64,000 bases of DNA. Origin: Nostocales cyanobacterium HT-58-2. GTDB lineage: Bacteria; Cyanobacteriota; Cyanobacteriia; Cyanobacteriales; Nostocaceae. The notes under the pieces are model-generated. The model saw only the letters and a list, made by a program, of their open reading frames with translations. It ran no database searches and was not told the DNA's origin. How positions within the stretch are numbered: the first letter of the stretch is position 1; every line of letters begins with the position of its first letter. The position numbers and the translations under genes are program-made. The stretch is from NCBI GenBank assembly GCA_002163975.1, contig CP019636.1, positions 558,001 to 622,000 of the forward strand, read 5' to 3'. Shown piece by piece: positions 46,539 to 55,747 of this stretch.

Positions 46539-47501
46539 ATGCGAATAGCTCGTGATATCACCGAACTTGTTGGTCGTACACCTCTTGTGCAACTCAACCG
46601 CATCCCGCAAGCGGAAGGTTGTCTTGCCCAGATCGTGGTGAAAATGGAAAGTATGAATCCAGCAGCATCGGTCAAAGACCGCATTGGCGTGAGCATGATT
46701 AACTCTGCAGAGGCAGAGGGTTTAATTGCTCCTAGTAAAACGATATTAGTAGAACCAACCTCTGGTAATACAGGAATTGCCTTGGCAATGGTAGCAGCGG
46801 CAAAGGGCTACCGATTAATTTTAACCATGCCTGAGACAATGAGTGCAGAACGAAGGGCAATGTTACGGGCGTATGGAGCCCAATTAGAACTCACACCAGG
46901 AATTGAAGGCATGAGTGGGGCGATTCGGCGAGCGCAGGAAATCGTTGATACAACTCCAAATGCCTATATGTTACAGCAGTTCCGTAACCCGGCTAATGCA
47001 AAAATACACCGGGAAACAACAGCCGAGGAAATCTGGGAGGATACTGACGGACGGGTGGATATCATCATAGCTGGGGTTGGAACGGGTGGTACAATCACAG
47101 GTGTTGCTGAAGTCATCAAAGCACGCAAGCCGAGTTTTAAAGCGATCGCAGTTGAACCAATCAATAGCCCAGTTTTATCTGGAGGAAAACCAGGACCTCA
47201 CAAAATTCAGGGGATTGGAGCTGGGTTTATTCCTCAAGTGCTGGATGTAAACTTAGTTGACGAAGTGATTACTGTTTCTGATGAAGAAGCGATTGCCTAC
47301 GGTCGGCGTTTGGCAAGAGAAGAAGGGCTACTCTCTGGCATTTCTAGTGGAGCAGCTTTGTATGCTGCTATTCGTGTCGCTCAACGCAAAGAAAATGAAG
47401 GGCGTTTGATAGTGATGATTCAGCCGAGTTTCGGAGAAAGGTATTTAAGTACGCCGTTATTCCAAGACTTGGAGCCAAAGGTAGCCGCTACCATCAGCTA
47501 A
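46539..47501 (+). CDS. cysK: Cysteine synthase (O-acetylserine sulfhydrylase)
   Basis: A 320-residue PLP enzyme making cysteine from O-acetylserine and sulfide in the cytoplasm. The PLP lysine is in [14 protein letters not shown] (~45), the substrate loop is [12 protein letters not shown] (~72), the phosphate-binding [10 protein letters not shown] near 180 and SGISSGAAL near 266. It begins [20 protein letters not shown]. It lies behind an Rrf2-type regulator and just ahead of a J-domain gene (15 bp). CysK rather than CysM is chosen on the DITELVG N-terminus and length; the distinction is not absolute. Confidence 0.95.
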   Translation: MRIARDITELVGRTPLVQLNRIPQAEGCLAQIVVKMESMNPAASVKDRIGVSMINSAEAEGLIAPSKTILVEPTSGNTGIALAMVAAAKGYRLILTMPETMSAERRAMLRAYGAQLELTPGIEGMSGAIRRAQEIVDTTPNAYMLQQFRNPANAKIHRETTAEEIWEDTDGRVDIIIAGVGTGGTITGVAEVIKARKPSFKAIAVEPINSPVLSGGKPGPHKIQGIGAGFIPQVLDVNLVDEVITVSDEEAIAYGRRLAREEGLLSGISSGAALYAAIRVAQRKENEGRLIVMIQPSFGERYLSTPLFQDLEPKVAATIS

Positions 47502-47516
47502 CGATACATTGGAAGA

Positions 47517-48218
47517 ATGGCAGATAAGACGAACCACTACGAAACACTCAAAGTCAGTCCGAATGCAAGCCAAGCGGAGATTAAGCAAGCTTATCGTCGC
47601 TTGGTAAAGATGTTTCATCCCGACAGCAATCAGGGCACCTCAGATCCTGAGCACATTGTCCGTATTAATGCGGCTTATGAAGTTTTAGGTGATTTTCAAA
47701 ATCGCCAAAATTACGACCAAAGCCTACGTCAGCGATCTCAAAAAACAGCTAGCGATCGGCAACAGCGGACAGCTGCTGCCGGGCAACGTTACCAGGCGAC
47801 ACGACAAACAGGAAGGGATGCGGATGAACAAATTGAGGAATGGCTACACCTGGTTTATCAACCAGTAAATCGCCTTATTTTCCGCATTCTCAATTCCCTA
47901 AAGGCGCAAATTGAGAAACTCGCGGCTGACCCCTTTGATGATGTCCTCTTAGAAGAATTTCAGGATTATCTAAACACCTGTCGAGATGAGCTTAAGCAGG
48001 CGCAAATGACTTTTCACTCTCTACCAAATCCCCCTAGTTTAGCAAGAGCAGCCGCTCACCTCTACTATTGCCTGAATCAAATTGGCGATGGACTAGATGA
48101 GTTAGAATACTTTCCTCTCAACTATGACGAGAGTTACTTGCATGCGGGGCAAGAAATGTTCCGCACAGCCACTCAATTGCATTGGGAGGCACAAGAGTCT
48201 GTTGGTATGTATGTATAG
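47517..48218 (+). CDS. J-domain protein (DnaJ-like)
   Basis: A 233-residue co-chaperone. The J-domain fills residues 5-70: HYETLKVSPNASQAEIKQAY, RRLVKMFHPDSN with the invariant HPD, and AYEVLGDFQNRQNYD. No Gly/Phe or zinc-finger region follows; instead there is a ~150-residue helical part. It should stimulate an Hsp70 ATPase on a specific client. It begins 15 bp after cysK and is likely co-transcribed, although no functional link is obvious. Confidence 0.9.
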   Translation: MADKTNHYETLKVSPNASQAEIKQAYRRLVKMFHPDSNQGTSDPEHIVRINAAYEVLGDFQNRQNYDQSLRQRSQKTASDRQQRTAAAGQRYQATRQTGRDADEQIEEWLHLVYQPVNRLIFRILNSLKAQIEKLAADPFDDVLLEEFQDYLNTCRDELKQAQMTFHSLPNPPSLARAAAHLYYCLNQIGDGLDELEYFPLNYDESYLHAGQEMFRTATQLHWEAQESVGMYV

Positions 48219-48334
48219 TAAATACTAAGTGGTAGGTAGTGGGTTTTTTCACAACTGACAACTCACACCAGAATTAGTTTATGCTGGAAGCAGGAAAAGT
48301 TTAAGAAATTTTAAGTTTTGCTCCCAGCTTACTC

Positions 48335-49207
48335 ATGCAATGTATTGTAAATCGTCGCGCTCAGTTTTCAGCGAGTCATCGCTATTGGCTGCCAGAATTG
48401 AGCGAAGCAGAAAATATTGAAAAATTTGGCTCTTGCTCAAAATTTCCTGGACACGGGCACAATTATGTCTTATTCGTCTCCTTAATTGGGGATTTGGATG
48501 AATATGGCATGGTTCTGAACTTGTCCGATGTCAAACACGTTATTAAGCAAGAAGTGACCAGCCAACTGGATTTTTCCTATCTCAACGATGTGTGGGTGGA
48601 TTTTCAACAAACTCTACCCACCACAGAGAACATTGCACGGGTGATCTGGCAACGGCTTGCACCCCATTTACCTTTAGTCCGCATACAGCTTTTTGAACAT
48701 CCTGAACTTTGGGCTGATTATTTAGGAAACGGCATGGAAGCATACCTCACGCTCAGCACTCATTTTAGCGCCGCCCATCGGCTAGCTCATCCTCGCCTGA
48801 GCAACGAAGAAAACTTCAAGATTTACGGTAAGTGCGCTCGTCCTAACGGTCACGGACACAACTACCATCTGGAAGTCACTGTGAAAGGGGAAATTGATCC
48901 ACGCACTGGGATGTTAGTTGATTTGGGAGCTTTGAATAAAGTCATAGAAGATTATGTTGTCGAGCCATTCGATCACACCTTCTTAAACAAAGATATCCCC
49001 TACTTCGCTGAAGTTGTCCCTACTGCTGAGAATATTGCACTTCACATCAGTCAATTGCTGCGATCGCCTATCCAGCAATTGGGAGCCAAGCTCTACAAAG
49101 TAAAATTAATCGAAAGCCCCAATAATTCATGCGAAATTTACTGTAATGAGTCAGAGTCCAACTCAGTCAACCCAGCACAAAATGAACCCATGTTAGTGCG
49201 CGTGTAG
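48335..49207 (+). CDS. Two-domain 6-pyruvoyl-tetrahydropterin/6-carboxy-tetrahydropterin synthase-like protein
   Basis: A 290-residue protein with two copies of the PTPS/QueD fold in tandem. The second (~140-290) has the zinc and catalytic motifs of the family: FSAAHRL, CARPNGHGHNY (nucleophile Cys, zinc His), EPFDHTFLN and the pterin-anchoring Glu of LIESPNN. The first (~5-135) keeps FSASHRYW and FPGHGHNY but has LDFSYLN for FDHxxLN, so it may be impaired. QueD makes a queuosine precursor, PTPS makes tetrahydrobiopterin. The next gene resembles pterin glucosyltransferase, favouring the PTPS role. A terminator follows. Confidence 0.85.
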   Translation: MQCIVNRRAQFSASHRYWLPELSEAENIEKFGSCSKFPGHGHNYVLFVSLIGDLDEYGMVLNLSDVKHVIKQEVTSQLDFSYLNDVWVDFQQTLPTTENIARVIWQRLAPHLPLVRIQLFEHPELWADYLGNGMEAYLTLSTHFSAAHRLAHPRLSNEENFKIYGKCARPNGHGHNYHLEVTVKGEIDPRTGMLVDLGALNKVIEDYVVEPFDHTFLNKDIPYFAEVVPTAENIALHISQLLRSPIQQLGAKLYKVKLIESPNNSCEIYCNESESNSVNPAQNEPMLVRV

Positions 49208-49261
49208 CTGAGTTGAATTTCAAACACGGGTCTTAACACCCGTTCAAAAAACTTTGAAAGG

Positions 49262-49290
49262 GGCGTCTAGTTTCACTAGTCGCCTTTTTT
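49262..49290 (+). terminator. Terminator after the pterin synthase gene
   Basis: GGCGTCTAGT (49262-49271), loop ttc, ACTAGTCGCC (49275-49284), one mismatch, followed by six T. Confidence 0.85.
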
Positions 49291-49819
49291 CGCATTTTCT
49301 AAAATAGGGGTTGACACAATAGACACCTTAACCTTAGTCACTTTAACTTATCACCACCTTGATAAATGAAACTGCTTACTTGTGTAGTGATTTAGTTTTT
49401 AATATTATGCTAATTTCTAATAAAAACTTAAAAAAAAGAAATAAGTAGGCGAGCAGAATTTTTTGTAGAATGCAGTCTTCCTTTGAGTACAGTATCAATT
49501 ACAAAGTCCCATATGGGTTACGCTTCACGCTTCCTATCCTACATTTCTTCACGTCGAGCTATTAAGATATCAAGCATAGGAAAAAATTATTCATCCCTTG
49601 TTTGACGAAGCCCCTGCGAAAGCTCAATTTCTTGATTGTTTTCAAGATGAAGCCCTTTTAGCAATTGCGATAAGCGGAGCTTAAGCTTTAGGCTATCGCT
49701 AGCCTTAAGTTACCTTAAGTTAAAAGATTTGCTACCAGTAGGCGCTATACTTTGTATGTCCTAAAAATCTGACTATGTAAAGGACAAGTTTAAGAAATCT
49801 ACTGTTCATATTTAGAAAA
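49291..49819. other. Intergenic region containing repeat copy C
   Basis: 529 bp without a gene. The dispersed element occupies 49464-49564. At 49650-49720 there are short repeated words (gcgataagcgg, taagctttaggctat, ttaccttaagtta). The promoter of the glucosyltransferase gene should lie in the last 100 bp; none is clear. Confidence 0.5.
49464..49564 (+). repeat. Dispersed ~100-bp palindromic element, copy C
   Basis: Begins tgtagaatgcagtcttcctt, contains gagtacagtatcaatta and gggttacgcttcacgcttcc, and ends cacgtcgagcta. It matches copy A and the reverse of copy B. End motifs TGTAGAAT and ATCCTACA are near-inverse. Confidence 0.8.
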
Positions 49820-50881
49820 ATGAAACTACTTTTTGTCTCCACTCCGGTTGGTCCGCTTGGTAGTGGACTCGGCGGTGGTGTGGAATTGAGCTTGTATAAT
49901 GCAGCTCAAGAAATGCTTCGGCGGGGTCATCAATTGCAAGTTATTGCTCCGGTTGGTTCCAGAAATGATTTGCCTGTAGTCCAAATTCCTGGCAATTTAC
50001 AACCTATTGCTCAAGACCAAGAACGCATAGATCCGATCACCATGCCAGAAAACTCCCTACTGGCAAATATGTGGGATTATGCTCGTCAAGTTCAGGATCA
50101 GTGCGACCTGATTGTAAATTTTGCCTATGATTGGTTACCATTTTACCTTACACCTTTTTTCCGCTGTCCCATTGCTCACCTCGTTAGTATGGGTTCACTG
50201 AGTAATGCTCTAGACCAAATTATCAAACAAATTGTTAGACAGTTTCCCGACACAGTCGCTTTTCGCACTAAGACCCAAGCTGATACATTTGCAATTGAAC
50301 AGCAGTGTACTTATCTAAGTAACGGTATTGATTTATCATTGTATAATTTTTGTCCTATATCAAAACAGCAATTAGCCTGGTTAGGTCGAATCTCACCAGA
50401 AAAAGGTTTGGAGGATGCGGTAGCTGCGTCACAAATTACCAACATTCCCTTAAAGATTATGGGAAAAATCCAGGATGACTCATACTGGGAAAAGATTCGT
50501 CAAGATTATCCAAATGCACCCATAGAGTACTTGGGGTTTTTATCAACCAATAAATTGCAGGAGATTTTACGGGAGTCTCGAGCATTATTGATGACACATC
50601 GTTGGGTGGAAGCTTTTGGCAATGTCATCATCGAAAGCCTAGCCTGTGGAGTGCCGGTGATTTCTTACAGTCGGGGTGGACCGGCAGAAATTGTCCAGGA
50701 TGGCAAAACCGGCTTTTTGGTAGAACCTGATAGTGTTCCTGGGTTAGTAGAAGCGATCGCTCGTCTTGATGAAATTGACCGACACACCTGTCGCCACCAA
50801 GCAGAAACCAAATATTCTGTACAAGCTTTGGGCGATCGCTTTGAGAAATGGTTTTACCAAATTCTCAAAATGAGGAGTTGA
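49820..50881 (+). CDS. GT4 glycosyltransferase, probable UDP-glucose:tetrahydrobiopterin glucosyltransferase
   Basis: A 353-residue GT-B enzyme. The N-terminus FVSTPVGPLGSGLGGGVELS closely matches what I remember of the Synechococcus enzyme that glucosylates tetrahydrobiopterin (BGluT). Further shared segments are NFAYDWLPFYLTPFF, HLVSMGSLS, WLGRISPEKGLEDAV and THRWVEAFGNVIIESLACGV, the last holding the donor-binding Glu. The neighbour upstream is a pterin-synthase-like gene, which supports the call. The product would be a pterin glucoside. A generic GT4 role is the alternative. It is not next to the exopolysaccharide loci. Confidence 0.72.
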   Translation: MKLLFVSTPVGPLGSGLGGGVELSLYNAAQEMLRRGHQLQVIAPVGSRNDLPVVQIPGNLQPIAQDQERIDPITMPENSLLANMWDYARQVQDQCDLIVNFAYDWLPFYLTPFFRCPIAHLVSMGSLSNALDQIIKQIVRQFPDTVAFRTKTQADTFAIEQQCTYLSNGIDLSLYNFCPISKQQLAWLGRISPEKGLEDAVAASQITNIPLKIMGKIQDDSYWEKIRQDYPNAPIEYLGFLSTNKLQEILRESRALLMTHRWVEAFGNVIIESLACGVPVISYSRGGPAEIVQDGKTGFLVEPDSVPGLVEAIARLDEIDRHTCRHQAETKYSVQALGDRFEKWFYQILKMRS

Positions 50882-51019
50882 CGAGGAAGGAAAAACCACA
50901 ATTACTGATATTGCTCTGCGATCATGCTCTTTCCTCAACGCATTAGGGAAGGGCTTCTAAACTAGGGGCTGGGGGGGAAGAGTTCATGGACACTCACTCT
51001 TCCTCTCACTTTCCCTGGG

Positions 51020-51991
51020 TTAAAAATATCGACGCTGTGCTGAACGTCGCAAAGAGCAATAAATAACCCATGCCACAAGTCCAAAGCTGAAATTCAGCAA
51101 TAAGCGGCTCAATGTAAATGAGATGATATCAGGGTAAACAAGCTCAGACGGATTGAGGAAGCTCAAACTTTTGACCAAGAGAAACAATCCAAAAATAGCA
51201 TTTCCCCCCAACATCAAGACCAACAGCACCAAAGCTTGTTGTTGGTAACGTTGCTTAGTTGTACGACCCCAGATAAGAGCGATCGCGCGTTTGCCTTGCA
51301 ACTTTCGCAGTAACTGTTCTAGTCGCCAAAACATCCATAGCAGAAACGGAAACAAGCCATAACTGAGAAAACGTAGTGGTATGGGATAGCGACCACTGAT
51401 AGATAGAACATTCACCAAAGCATGACAAATCACAGCATTCAACCAAGCCCGAGGAACAAGCTGTCGGCATCGATGTAAATAAATATTTGATCCAAGAGAT
51501 AATGCAAGGGCGTATCCCCAAGGGGCGGAAAACATGGCATGCACTGGTGTGCTGATGATTCGCTCCAAAATTGGTGCTGTGCCATGAAAAAGATAAATCC
51601 AATTCTCCTCAGCCGTGAATCCAAGGGCAACGGCGATGCTGAACAGAAAAATAGAAGTGGAGCGAAATCGGTATCGGCGTTGGAGATAGTAAGTTGGGAT
51701 AATCACCGCTGCAAGCTTGCAGCCTTCTTCTATTGGACCGACTTCTACAAGTTGCCGCAGTGTGACGCCTGCAATGAAACGCTGTATTCTCTGCCAGTCA
51801 ACTAGACGATTGGCTACTGTTTCAAAAACCCATTCCAAGTTGAGAGCAACAAAACCAGATATTGCTCCCAACACAAAGAAAAACAGCAACCGCATCAAAT
51901 ATGGGGCAGATGGGACACGGTAATAGTAATAGACTAGAAGCAACAGCGGTGGTATCACTGCCCACAAGAGTTCCGTGTACAGACGTAGCAT
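51020..51991 (-). CDS. PrsW-family intramembrane metalloprotease
   Basis: A 323-residue protein with eight or so membrane helices. The family motifs are present: GPIEEGCKLAAV (Glu-Glu), GFTAEENWIYL (second Glu pair), STPVHAMFSAPWGYA (zinc His) and ICHALVN (second His). PrsW in Bacillus cleaves an anti-sigma factor; a regulatory protease role in the membrane is inferred. The upstream methyltransferase gene stops 10 bp before its start, so they form an operon on the minus strand. Confidence 0.87.
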   Translation of the reverse strand: MLRLYTELLWAVIPPLLLLVYYYYRVPSAPYLMRLLFFFVLGAISGFVALNLEWVFETVANRLVDWQRIQRFIAGVTLRQLVEVGPIEEGCKLAAVIIPTYYLQRRYRFRSTSIFLFSIAVALGFTAEENWIYLFHGTAPILERIISTPVHAMFSAPWGYALALSLGSNIYLHRCRQLVPRAWLNAVICHALVNVLSISGRYPIPLRFLSYGLFPFLLWMFWRLEQLLRKLQGKRAIALIWGRTTKQRYQQQALVLLVLMLGGNAIFGLFLLVKSLSFLNPSELVYPDIISFTLSRLLLNFSFGLVAWVIYCSLRRSAQRRYF

Positions 51992-52000
51992 CCTACGTCT

Positions 52001-52915
52001 CTATGCTTGAGCAATGACAGTGCGGTGACGGGGGCTATTAGAAGTGATGGTGGGAGCATGAAACCCCGCCTTCATCAGTGCTTGCTCAATATCTAAACTG
52101 AAATATTCATCTAAGTACGGTTCGGTACTTTTGAGCAGCGTCAAAATATAAGGTGGCATTTTCTTGTACACTTCCGATTTTGGATTCATATCCATAATTG
52201 CTAGATGCCCACCAGGACGCAATAAACGTTTTGCTTCGGCAAAAATTTGCCAAGTCGCTGCTTGAGGTAGTTCGTGGCACATCAAGAAAATGGAGATGAG
52301 ATCAAACGACGCATCTGGTAGCCTAGTAGATTCAGCTGCAGCGTGAATCCAGTTGATATTGGCATGGCGCTGTTCGTTACGATATTTGGCAACAGCTAAG
52401 AAGTAGGGAGATAAGTCCAAGCCCGTGATTTTAGCGTGGGGATAAACTTTTTGCAAAGCAAAGGTACTCAACCCCACACCGCACCCTAAATCTAGAATGT
52501 CTTGTGGTTCGTTGGAAATTTGCTTTTTCAGGATGTCGTGATAACTCTGGCGGAGCATAGGATCACCCTGCGCCCCAGCACCCTGCCAAATTCCAGCATG
52601 GACGGTGTGAGCAGCGACTTCAAATTCTAAGGCAGCTTCCCAGCACAGATCACCTTTTTCATAAGCGTGAAATGGGCGGAAGTAATATTCTGGGTAGGTT
52701 GTTTGCGGGTTTTGGACTTTAGCCAAGTCGGTTTGCCAATCACGCGCTTGTAGTGTTTGTACTTCTTCGAGCCAATTGACTCCTATTTTTTCAGCGCGTT
52801 TCATCATCATTTGCCTAGCTTGATGCTTAGCTAGGTTAGCTAAAGGCTTGATTGCCAGTACCCCACTTATGAAGCGCGAAGTTAGTCCTGGAGTATTTTT
52901 TACAACCGTGTTCAT
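52001..52915 (-). CDS. Class I SAM-dependent methyltransferase
   Basis: A 304-residue protein. The Rossmann core shows motif I ILDLGCGVGLSTFALQKV (~140), the post-I acidic loop ITGLDLSPYFLAVAK, and motif IV-like SFDLISIFLMCHELP and LLRPGGHLAIMDMN. The first ~100 residues are an extra helical domain with a YPEYYFRPFHAYEKGDLCW segment. This arrangement is found in plant-type and cyanobacterial methyltransferases of small molecules; the substrate is not known. Probably co-transcribed with the PrsW gene that follows. Confidence 0.88.
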   Translation of the reverse strand: MNTVVKNTPGLTSRFISGVLAIKPLANLAKHQARQMMMKRAEKIGVNWLEEVQTLQARDWQTDLAKVQNPQTTYPEYYFRPFHAYEKGDLCWEAALEFEVAAHTVHAGIWQGAGAQGDPMLRQSYHDILKKQISNEPQDILDLGCGVGLSTFALQKVYPHAKITGLDLSPYFLAVAKYRNEQRHANINWIHAAAESTRLPDASFDLISIFLMCHELPQAATWQIFAEAKRLLRPGGHLAIMDMNPKSEVYKKMPPYILTLLKSTEPYLDEYFSLDIEQALMKAGFHAPTITSNSPRHRTVIAQA

Positions 52916-53308
52916 CAGTAATGTTGCTCAAATAAGTTGTCTACCTTCAGAATCAGGAGAAAGCCTGTCTATATGCATCATAATCCCGCAGGTGAGCCGG
53001 GCTTTCTCTAAAACAAAGATAATTTTATATTTTTTGATAAAAGGGTACAGTGGTACCGTACCCCGTCTAATACCAATTCAAAATTCAAAATTCTCTCTTG
53101 GAAAGTTCTGAGCGGAGGAAACCTCCGCTCAGACTTTCCGCAAAATTCAAAATTATGAAAGTCAGATTTAGTCCGGGTTTCGGGCTTTACATCTGTTGCT
53201 TGATTTTGGAGAATAGGTATAAGTTGCTTGGACTATTAAAGTGACACGTTTGAAAGTCAACAGGTTTTAATGTTTTGGTTAAAAAAATAGAGTATTTAAA
53301 GTTACCAC
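52916..53308. repeat. Intergenic region with nested hairpin repeat
   Basis: 393 bp. From 53078 to 53156 a repeat is framed by aattcaaaattc words. At its centre is a large hairpin: GGAAAGT (53100-53106), CTGAGCGGAGG (53108-53118), loop aaa, CCTCCGCTCAG (53122-53132), ACTTTCC (53133-53139). The frame ggaaagt...actttccgcaaa is also found at 15471-15627 around a different interior. No gene is supported. Confidence 0.75.
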
Positions 53309-53764
53309 TTAAAGCCTTTCAACTGTGGGTGATAACTGCGAAGTGCAGGCACGGCAACGAGTAGCAGCAAGAGGAATTTTTTCCAAGCAGTGTGGGCACT
53401 CTTTTTCTGTGGGTGCAGGTGGATCTATTTGTTCTTTGCGTTTGAATCTGGCGATCGCGCGAATGGCTAAATACAGAGCAAAAGCAATAATCAGAAAATC
53501 AAGTATGCTGCCCAAAAATGAACCAAGGGCAATTTTGCCTTTACCAATAGGAATTCCAAACCCCCGCCAATCTGTGCCGGCAAGCGCTAACACAGGATTC
53601 AACAGAGGCATGATAATATCCTGAGTCAAAGAGGTAACAATTTTGCCAAAGGCTAGACCAATTATCACGCCTATCGCTAAATCTATGACATTGCCTTTAA
53701 GAGCAAACTCCTGGAAATCTCGTAGAAAGCCAGTGGCTCTTCTTCCATTTCGTCCTACAGCCAT
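53309..53764 (-). CDS. mscL: Large-conductance mechanosensitive channel with zinc-ribbon-like tail
   Basis: A 151-residue MscL. The N-terminal amphipathic helix and first membrane helix read FLRDFQEFALKGNVIDLAIG and GVIIGLAFGKIVTSL, with the gate glycines; the periplasmic loop follows, then the second helix FLGSILDFLIIAFALYLAIR and a charged RFKRKEQ. After residue ~120 there is a tail with CPHC and CRAC pairs (four cysteines, zinc-ribbon-like) absent from E. coli MscL. It opens under membrane tension to protect from hypo-osmotic shock. Confidence 0.95.
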   Translation of the reverse strand: MAVGRNGRRATGFLRDFQEFALKGNVIDLAIGVIIGLAFGKIVTSLTQDIIMPLLNPVLALAGTDWRGFGIPIGKGKIALGSFLGSILDFLIIAFALYLAIRAIARFKRKEQIDPPAPTEKECPHCLEKIPLAATRCRACTSQLSPTVERL

Positions 53765-54076
53765 AGTATTGGTGTTATTTCTGTTGACGACTCATTATGG
53801 GTTTTTATTATGATCTATCTGCTCAATTGGTGTTAACAAACTTTATCTTATATTTATGTTTAATAGAAACAAAAGTTTATTTGCTAATGGTTATTCATTT
53901 TTCTAAAACAAAGTTGATACTGTTAGGATTCTATGGCTTAACTTGTTCAACTTGAATACACATTAGCTTTATATGTTATGAACAAACAAAAAAACCTAAT
54001 TTCCTCGAAAAACTAGGTTTTTTGTTATTAGGATTTACGATTAAGGCTTGAGGATTGAGTATACTTTTCCTAGTCC
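53765..54076. other. Intergenic region with terminator for DUF3352 gene
   Basis: 312 bp. The hairpin at 53989-54023 (A-run, CCTA, loop, TAGG, T-run) is a terminator in either direction and closes the DUF3352 gene on the minus strand. The rest is AT-rich with the mscL promoter expected near 53770-53850. No gene is seen. Confidence 0.6.
53989..54023 (-). terminator. Bidirectional terminator
   Basis: AAAAAACCTA (53989-53998) with TAGGTTTTTT (54014-54023), a 10-bp perfect stem with a 15-nt loop. The T-run faces both directions. Confidence 0.8.
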
Positions 54077-55747
54077 CTAATTTCCTGTTTTCGGTTTCAG
54101 TGCAAGCAACATCTCGACTTGGGTAGTCGTTTTGTCAGGGCTAGTAGCAGTTATACCCAAACCACGAATGGAACTCATGATAGCACTTGCTTCAGGAGTC
54201 ATCGGCTGCTGTTGTGCAGTGGCAAGACGATTTAACAGAGGTGCGGTTTTGTCCATATCAAGGAAAAAGTATCCACCATTGGGCTTTTGTAAAGTATTAG
54301 TAACGGCTTTGAAGCTGTCGCTCCCATCCAAAGACTGACCTTTGCGGTCTGCAAGTGTTTCAGCGATGGGACCACCAATAGTGACAAATACAGAATCATT
54401 ATCCAGCCAACCGTGTGCTAATAAAGCTCCTTGTTGAGGAATTTGCCATTCAGTGACTTCTTTGCCACCAATACTTCTTTTTGCAACATTCACAGATTGT
54501 GATTTGACCAAGTCATCCAGTTTATTGAGGGTGGCTTCAGCGGTTTTGCGATCGCTCGTATGGAAAACCAAGGCTCCCCCAAAACCAACCTGCGCCAACA
54601 CACCTTGATTTGACGGAATGGCAGCAAAACCGAATTCTCCATCCATCCACCCAAAAATCTCTTTATCCAGGTCAAGATTTACTAATTTCAGTTGCGCTCG
54701 AGCTTGCTCTAGTGTAAGCCTCAACTCAGGAACATCTTTGGATTGTTCTACAAGCGCTGACCACCAGTTGCTGATTCCCTGACCACTGAGGAGGGCTATT
54801 GTGTCAGCAGGCAATTGAGACAACACTTGTGCAGAAGTATTTTGATATTGGTATTTGACCAATTGTGGATCTAACTTGGCAACGGCTTTCATCCGCACAC
54901 CCGCATTATCAATACCGACACCCGCTACCATAGATTTCATCTGCTTCAACTGCTTCATGGTTTGTGGGGGAATCGGCGTTGTGTTCGGATTTGCAGCTAT
55001 CAATTGCTGTACCATGCTCCCATAGTCAGGCACATAAATTTGTGCCAAGGTGTTGTCTACATTGACACCACTTGTCAACATACTATTTGCACCTTCTTTA
55101 GTCGCAAAGGAAGGTTCTCCTTTATAAGTATCAATTGCATGCTCTACAGCTTGCTTTTCAGGAGCAATGACAATATGGGTGTTATTCAAAACAGCAGTAT
55201 AATTAGGTTCACCTTTACCAGTCGTTTCTATAATCTTTTCACCTTTGTAGTCAGCTTCCTGAACCTTGACACCTTTTTGTGCCTTTAATTTATTAGCAAA
55301 ATTCAAAGCGCTGATTTTGTCCTTGATCCCCACCACCATGAGAATATTAGGTTCCTGTGATGCTTGGGGAGCATTCTGTGCAGCGGTTTTTGCTGGGCTT
55401 GGAGGTAACATGGCAATCATGACACCACCTACCCATGGTTTTAAATCTTTTTCATAAGAAATGCTGTTATCACTTGATAAGTTTTTATTTAAGTCCTCCA
55501 ATCCTTTGGAGATGACCTTTTGGGCTTCGGGAGTACCAAATTGCTCCAACTTTGCCCAAACTTTTGGATCTGTGGAAATGTAGGTTGCTAATATTGCCTC
55601 ATCCGGCACAACTTTAGCAGCACCCAGAGCGCTAGAGATATCTCCAGAAGGTCCACCCTTAAAATACATATATGCTGCTATTCCTCCTGCCACAACCAAG
55701 GCAGTACCAACAGCAGGAATTAAAAATTTTGATTTACTCTCCGGCAT
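54077..55747 (-). CDS. DUF3352 domain protein
   Basis: A 556-residue protein with one N-terminal membrane anchor (FLIPAVGTALVVAGGIAAYM, ~6-25) and a long soluble domain, typical of cyanobacterial DUF3352 proteins. Repeated alpha/beta units with PDEAILATYISTDPKVW, LKPWVGGVMIAMLP and VLNNTHIVIAPEKQAVEHAI are visible. The ATG at 55747, with GAGGAT upstream, is better than the TTG at 55753. Function unknown; probably in the periplasm or thylakoid lumen. It is monocistronic. Confidence 0.82.
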   Translation of the reverse strand: MPESKSKFLIPAVGTALVVAGGIAAYMYFKGGPSGDISSALGAAKVVPDEAILATYISTDPKVWAKLEQFGTPEAQKVISKGLEDLNKNLSSDNSISYEKDLKPWVGGVMIAMLPPSPAKTAAQNAPQASQEPNILMVVGIKDKISALNFANKLKAQKGVKVQEADYKGEKIIETTGKGEPNYTAVLNNTHIVIAPEKQAVEHAIDTYKGEPSFATKEGANSMLTSGVNVDNTLAQIYVPDYGSMVQQLIAANPNTTPIPPQTMKQLKQMKSMVAGVGIDNAGVRMKAVAKLDPQLVKYQYQNTSAQVLSQLPADTIALLSGQGISNWWSALVEQSKDVPELRLTLEQARAQLKLVNLDLDKEIFGWMDGEFGFAAIPSNQGVLAQVGFGGALVFHTSDRKTAEATLNKLDDLVKSQSVNVAKRSIGGKEVTEWQIPQQGALLAHGWLDNDSVFVTIGGPIAETLADRKGQSLDGSDSFKAVTNTLQKPNGGYFFLDMDKTAPLLNRLATAQQQPMTPEASAIMSSIRGLGITATSPDKTTTQVEMLLALKPKTGN

